A stretch of DNA of 64,000 bases from the NCBI RefSeq assembly GCF_003325455.1, contig NZ_CP025198.1, positions 2,790,001-2,854,000 of the forward strand, read 5' to 3'. This DNA is from Acidipropionibacterium virtanenii. GTDB lineage: Bacteria; Actinomycetota; Actinomycetes; Propionibacteriales; Propionibacteriaceae. Positions 60,877 through 64,000 of the stretch are shown here, in pieces (the first letter of the stretch is position 1; every line of letters begins with the position of its first letter). A program made the position numbers and the translations under genes. The notes under the pieces are model-generated. The model ran no database searches. It worked only from the letters and a program-made list of their open reading frames with translations, and was not told where the DNA came from.

Positions 60877-62007
60877 ATGGCGGATGACAGGGAACCGGAA
60901 GACGAGCCACAGGTCGACACCAACCCCGCGCCGCCGCAAGCGCCGGGATTCTCGGAGGCCGCGAGGACCGGCGGCGCCACCAGCCGCGCGAAGGCGCTCG
61001 CCTCCTGGTGGAAGCAGATCCGGATCGCCAGGACTCTTCAGCGCTACGGGATGCGCTACGGCGGGCTGATGGCCTCGGGCATGGCGCTCACCACGATGCT
61101 GTCCCTGACCGCCGTCCTCACCGTGGCGATCACCGTCTTCATGGCCGTCCTCGGGGGCAACGCACAGCTCAAGGCGTCCTTCATCGACGCCCTGGATCAG
61201 GCCCTTCCCGGGATCCTCAAGACCGGCTCCTCCTCAACGGGACTGCTGGACCCGGACTCCCTGGTGCAGTCCGACGCCTCGTCCATCACCGGGATCATCG
61301 CCCTGCTGGTGGCCGCCTGGTCGGCCATCACCCTGGTCGGGAACCTGGCGAAGGCGATCCAGTCGATGTTCGGCATCGTGGCGCTGCCCGGCAACGGCGT
61401 CGTCCGGATCCTGCGCAACGCCCTGGGGGCCGTCTGCCTGGGCGTCTGCCTGGTGGCGAGCTCGGGCCTGAGCATCGTGATGAACATCTTCGGGGACTGG
61501 CTGAACAGCGCACTGGGCATCAGTCCCGGCATCGGGCGGATCGGCCTGGTGGCCACCGGCCTGGCCATCTCGGCCGTCGCGGACGTCGCGTCGCTGGTGC
61601 TGCTGGTGCGCCTCGTCGCCGGCATCCGCGTGCCCCGCAAGGACCTGCGGTGGGGGATGGCGTTCTTCGCCGTCGGATCGGCCCTGCTGCGCCAGCTGGG
61701 CACCTCGGCGGTCGGAGCTGTGGACGACGCGCTGCTCGCATCGGCGACGGCCGTCATCACCCTGATCCTCTGGATCAACCTGCTGGTGCGTGTGCTGCTC
61801 TACGTCTGCGCCTGGATGGCCAATCCTCCGCAGTCGGTGGCGGTCGGCGACCCCGACGCCGTGCACTTCACCGAACGGCCGAACTTCGTGACGATGAGCC
61901 GGCCCGCGACCCTGGACTGGCCGCACAACGCCGTGACCGGCGAGGTGCAGCCGGTGATGGCCGTCCGGCCGGAGGCGCCGGAGAATCAGGACCCGCTGCC
62001 CATCTGA
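60877..62007 (+). CDS. YihY/BrkB family inner-membrane protein
   Basis: 376 residues. A polar N-terminus of about 45 residues, then RYGMRYGGLMASGMALTTMLSL and five to six helices (about 65-325) with a cytosolic hairpin (LAGIRVPRKDL) and a polar C-terminal tail. This is the YihY/YhjD/BrkB pattern; YhjD has been linked to lipopolysaccharide or lipid export in Gram-negatives, but the function in actinobacteria is not established. Confidence 0.85.
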   Translation: MADDREPEDEPQVDTNPAPPQAPGFSEAARTGGATSRAKALASWWKQIRIARTLQRYGMRYGGLMASGMALTTMLSLTAVLTVAITVFMAVLGGNAQLKASFIDALDQALPGILKTGSSSTGLLDPDSLVQSDASSITGIIALLVAAWSAITLVGNLAKAIQSMFGIVALPGNGVVRILRNALGAVCLGVCLVASSGLSIVMNIFGDWLNSALGISPGIGRIGLVATGLAISAVADVASLVLLVRLVAGIRVPRKDLRWGMAFFAVGSALLRQLGTSAVGAVDDALLASATAVITLILWINLLVRVLLYVCAWMANPPQSVAVGDPDAVHFTERPNFVTMSRPATLDWPHNAVTGEVQPVMAVRPEAPENQDPLPI

Positions 62008-62117
62008 GGCCGGCGCCGGGGCCCACTCCGTCCGCACCTCTCCCCTCCAGGTCCGGGCCCGTGGCCCGGTCACCCTCTCCTCCAGGCTCCCCTCCAGGCT
62101 TCCCCTCCCCTCCGACC

Positions 62118-62142
62118 ATTTTTCTAGTTGTACTAGAAAAAT
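62118..62142 (+). promoter_or_regulatory. Perfect palindromic operator upstream of the ytrA-like gene
   Basis: ATTTTTCTAG-TTGTA-CTAGAAAAAT, a perfect 10-bp inverted repeat with a 5-base spacer, AT-rich in a GC-rich region, 27 bases before the start codon. It is a strong candidate autoregulatory site for the GntR/YtrA-type protein that follows. Confidence 0.7.
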
Positions 62143-62168
62143 AGTCTTAGTCGATCTACCATGAACCC

Positions 62169-62525
62169 ATGATCTGGACAGTCGATCCCACGGCGGCCGA
62201 ACCGCTGTACGCCCAACTGGCGGCTCAGGTCCACGTCGCCCTGAGCCGTGGCGACCTGTCAACCGGCGACCGGCTCCCCTCGGCCAGGGAGCTCGCAGAC
62301 TCCCTGGATCTCAATATCCACACGGTGCTGCACGCCTTTCAGCAGCTTCGCGACGAGGGAGTCATCGAACTTCGCCGTGGCAGGGGCGCCGTCGTCACCG
62401 CGGCCCGCCCCCCAGGCATGGCCGAGGTGAAGACGGCCCTCAGCAGGTACGTCGAGGCCGGGCGAACCGCAGGCCTGCCGGCACAGGCACTCATCACACT
62501 TCTCAAGGAAGCGCTTCGATCATGA
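62169..62525 (+). CDS. GntR-family regulator, YtrA subfamily
   Basis: 118 residues, the short YtrA length. Winged helix (about 10-78): AEPLYAQLAAQVHVAL, GDRLPSARELADSLDLNIHT and LRDEGVIELRRGRGAVV, followed by a short dimerisation tail instead of a ligand domain. The next gene starts 4 bases before its stop, so both form one operon that this protein likely represses. Confidence 0.93.
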   Translation: MIWTVDPTAAEPLYAQLAAQVHVALSRGDLSTGDRLPSARELADSLDLNIHTVLHAFQQLRDEGVIELRRGRGAVVTAARPPGMAEVKTALSRYVEAGRTAGLPAQALITLLKEALRS

Positions 62526-63532
62526 ACACCCGCACCCCGCACTCCACCGATACACGCGAACCCTGGCGTCGCAGGGCCGTCATCACGACGGTCTGGTCCT
62601 CGGCGATCGCACTCGCACTGCTCATCGCGTCGACGGTGATCGCCTGGTCATGGCGCGAGGAACTGCCCGATCCGGTGGCCTCGCACTGGAACGGCGGATC
62701 GGTCCCGGACGCCGTCTCCGGTCTCGCGGGGTTCCTCGCGACCATGGGCATCACCGGGATCGGATGCCTCGTGCTCTTCGACGCGATCGCCCTGTTCATG
62801 GGACGCACCGCCGGCACACTGCGGATGGCCGCCGCCGGGAACGTCTGGATGGCCGGCCTGCTGGCCACCCTCACCGCGGGCTCGCTGGCACCCCAGCGCG
62901 GCCTGGCCGACGCCCATCAGGTCGCGCTCCCCGGCTGGCTGCTGCCGCTGGCACTGCTGGCCCCGCTGGTCCCCGCGGTGATCGCCGCGATCCTGGTACC
63001 CGCGGACCGGCGTCGGCCCGCCACCACAGCCGTGCCCGCCGGAGCCCCCCGGATACCGCTGGGCGAGGCGGCCCGGGCCGTATGGCTGCGCCGCGTCTCC
63101 GGTGGCCCCGGAGCGGCGATCGCGGTGGGCTCGATCCTGCTCATCGTCGTCCTGTCGATCGTGCTGAACACCCCGGGAGTACTCGCGCTCGTGGCGGTAC
63201 TCGTCCTGGTGCTGGGCGCCATGCTCGCCTTCCAGGTCCGCGTGGACGCCACCGGTCTCACGGCGCGTTCCCTGCTCGGCTGGCCACGAACCCGAATCCG
63301 GGCCGATGAGGTCGAACGAGCCTCGGTGATCGACGTCTCCCCGTTCCGCGACTTCGGTGGCTGGGGATGGCGGGTCGGCCACGGAGGACGGACCGGTATC
63401 GTGCTGCGCGCCGGCGAGGCGCTGCTGGTCGAGCAGTCGGGCGGCCGGTCCCTGGTGATCACCGTCGACGATGCCGAACAGGGCGCCGCGCTGCTCAACA
63501 CGATGGCCGCCCGGGCCCGGGATCGACGCTAA
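62522..63532 (+). CDS. DUF1648-domain membrane protein
   Basis: 336 residues; ATG overlaps the regulator stop (ATGA). TM1 at about 22-42, then LPDPVASHWNGGSVPDAV, the DUF1648 signature, further helices (about 75-95, 105-125, 135-160) and a C-terminal soluble part after two more helices (about 200-240). YtrA-type regulators are often paired with DUF1648 proteins in cell-envelope stress operons. Molecular role unknown. Confidence 0.88.
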   Translation: MNTRTPHSTDTREPWRRRAVITTVWSSAIALALLIASTVIAWSWREELPDPVASHWNGGSVPDAVSGLAGFLATMGITGIGCLVLFDAIALFMGRTAGTLRMAAAGNVWMAGLLATLTAGSLAPQRGLADAHQVALPGWLLPLALLAPLVPAVIAAILVPADRRRPATTAVPAGAPRIPLGEAARAVWLRRVSGGPGAAIAVGSILLIVVLSIVLNTPGVLALVAVLVLVLGAMLAFQVRVDATGLTARSLLGWPRTRIRADEVERASVIDVSPFRDFGGWGWRVGHGGRTGIVLRAGEALLVEQSGGRSLVITVDDAEQGAALLNTMAARARDRR

Positions 63533-63559
63533 CCCTCGGCGGAATCCGGCGCCCGGCCC

Positions 63560-64000
63560 TCAGCCCTGAGCCCAGTCGGCGGCCCTGCGCGGACGGACGA
63601 AGCACAGGCATGCGATCAGACCAGCTGCAGCCAGACCCACAGACAGCCACATCGAGTCGCCCATCGCGAGGGCCAGATCGTCTCGCACCCCCGCCCGCCA
63701 CGTCATGAGAGTCGCGATACCGGCAGATCCCAGCACGGCGGCCACCTGCTGCATCTCGGAGTAGAGGCCCGCCCCGGCTCCGGCCAGCGTGGGCGACAGA
63801 TTGGCGGTGGCCGCCACCGACAGCGGCGACCAGATGAGGGCGTTGCCGACGCCGATCACCGTCATCGCGGCGAGAACGACCGGGATCGGCGTACGGGGCG
63901 ACATGGCCAGGCTCAGCCAGGACAGGCCGGCGATCATGCATCCGAATCCGGTCAGGGCCATCGGCTTCGGATCGTGGCCGTCGAGCCAGTGCCCCACCGG
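63560..64000 (-). CDS. MFS transporter, C-terminal part (cut by window end)
   Basis: 147 codons reach the window end without a start. Four helices are visible: a helix before MIAGLSWLSLAMSP, VLAAMTVIGVGNALIWSPLSVAA, a QQVAAVLGSAGIATLMTW segment and WLSVGLAAAGLIACLCFV before the terminal RPRRAADWAQG. GNALIWSPLSVAA and the GxxxGLYSEMQQVAAVLGSA wording (in part) point to the 14-helix DHA2 drug-efflux group. Confidence 0.8.
   Translation of the reverse strand, partial: PVGHWLDGHDPKPMALTGFGCMIAGLSWLSLAMSPRTPIPVVLAAMTVIGVGNALIWSPLSVAATANLSPTLAGAGAGLYSEMQQVAAVLGSAGIATLMTWRAGVRDDLALAMGDSMWLSVGLAAAGLIACLCFVRPRRAADWAQG

Overview
The window is high-GC actinobacterial DNA, most likely from Propionibacteriaceae (an Acidipropionibacterium/Propionibacterium-like organism). 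This rests on HspR/HAIR heat-shock control, pyruvate phosphate dikinase next to its regulatory protein, a CoA-transferase of the succinyl-CoA:acetate/propionate type, acetolactate decarboxylase, aspartase, and many leaderless or GTG starts. The placement is inference from gene content, not from a marker gene. The first and last genes are cut by the window ends.

Layout. 0-7.2 kb: end of a sugar ABC permease, clpB under a double HAIR operator, a phosphomannomutase-like HAD protein, class I fructose-bisphosphate aldolase, a flavin reductase, an Nramp metal transporter and a small membrane protein. 7.8-14.3 kb: a small membrane protein behind a structured leader, then a NarL-type two-component system, VanZ protein and a MacB-type ABC exporter, with a remnant toxin/antitoxin pair between them. 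14.5-19.6 kb: an amino-acid permease, an AspT-like transporter, acetolactate decarboxylase and a zinc alcohol dehydrogenase. 19.8-24.5 kb: the dnaK-grpE-dnaJ-hspR operon (minus strand), again with two HAIR sites. 24.5-31.7 kb: an accessory block with broken genes (an ABC ATPase joined to a TnsA-like scrap, an internally deleted MFS pump) mixed with redox and detoxification enzymes and XRE and HxlR regulators. 31.8-44.5 kb: PiT phosphate transporter, OmpR-type two-component system, deoC, ThuA, an FHA protein, ppdK and the PPDK regulatory protein. 44.5-58 kb: RsmC-like methyltransferase, serB, mutarotase, CoA transferase, a HAD phosphatase with a tandem-repeat N-terminus, TetR/ABC-2 exporter, amidase, tRNA-Gly(CCC), a P5C-reductase-like protein and aspA. 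58-64 kb: amidohydrolase, broken XRE and GH43 genes, YihY/BrkB protein, a YtrA-type GntR operon and the end of an MFS pump.

Central carbon genes fit a fermentative lifestyle: aldolase, PPDK and its switch protein, CoA transferase, aspartase feeding fumarate, and acetoin production. The heat-shock genes clpB and dnaK operon share an operator architecture and the window also encodes their repressor, HspR.

The most unusual signal is a set of eight long intergenic hairpins (stems of 16-33 bp, mostly perfect, with different sequences) scattered over the 64 kb. Two of them form part of 110-bp near-identical direct repeats that bracket a single DUF559 (PD-(D/E)XK/Vsr-fold) nuclease-like gene. That unit sits between ppdK and its regulator, genes expected to be neighbours, so it looks like an inserted nuclease-plus-palindrome unit. 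The stand-alone hairpins could be related elements or its relics.
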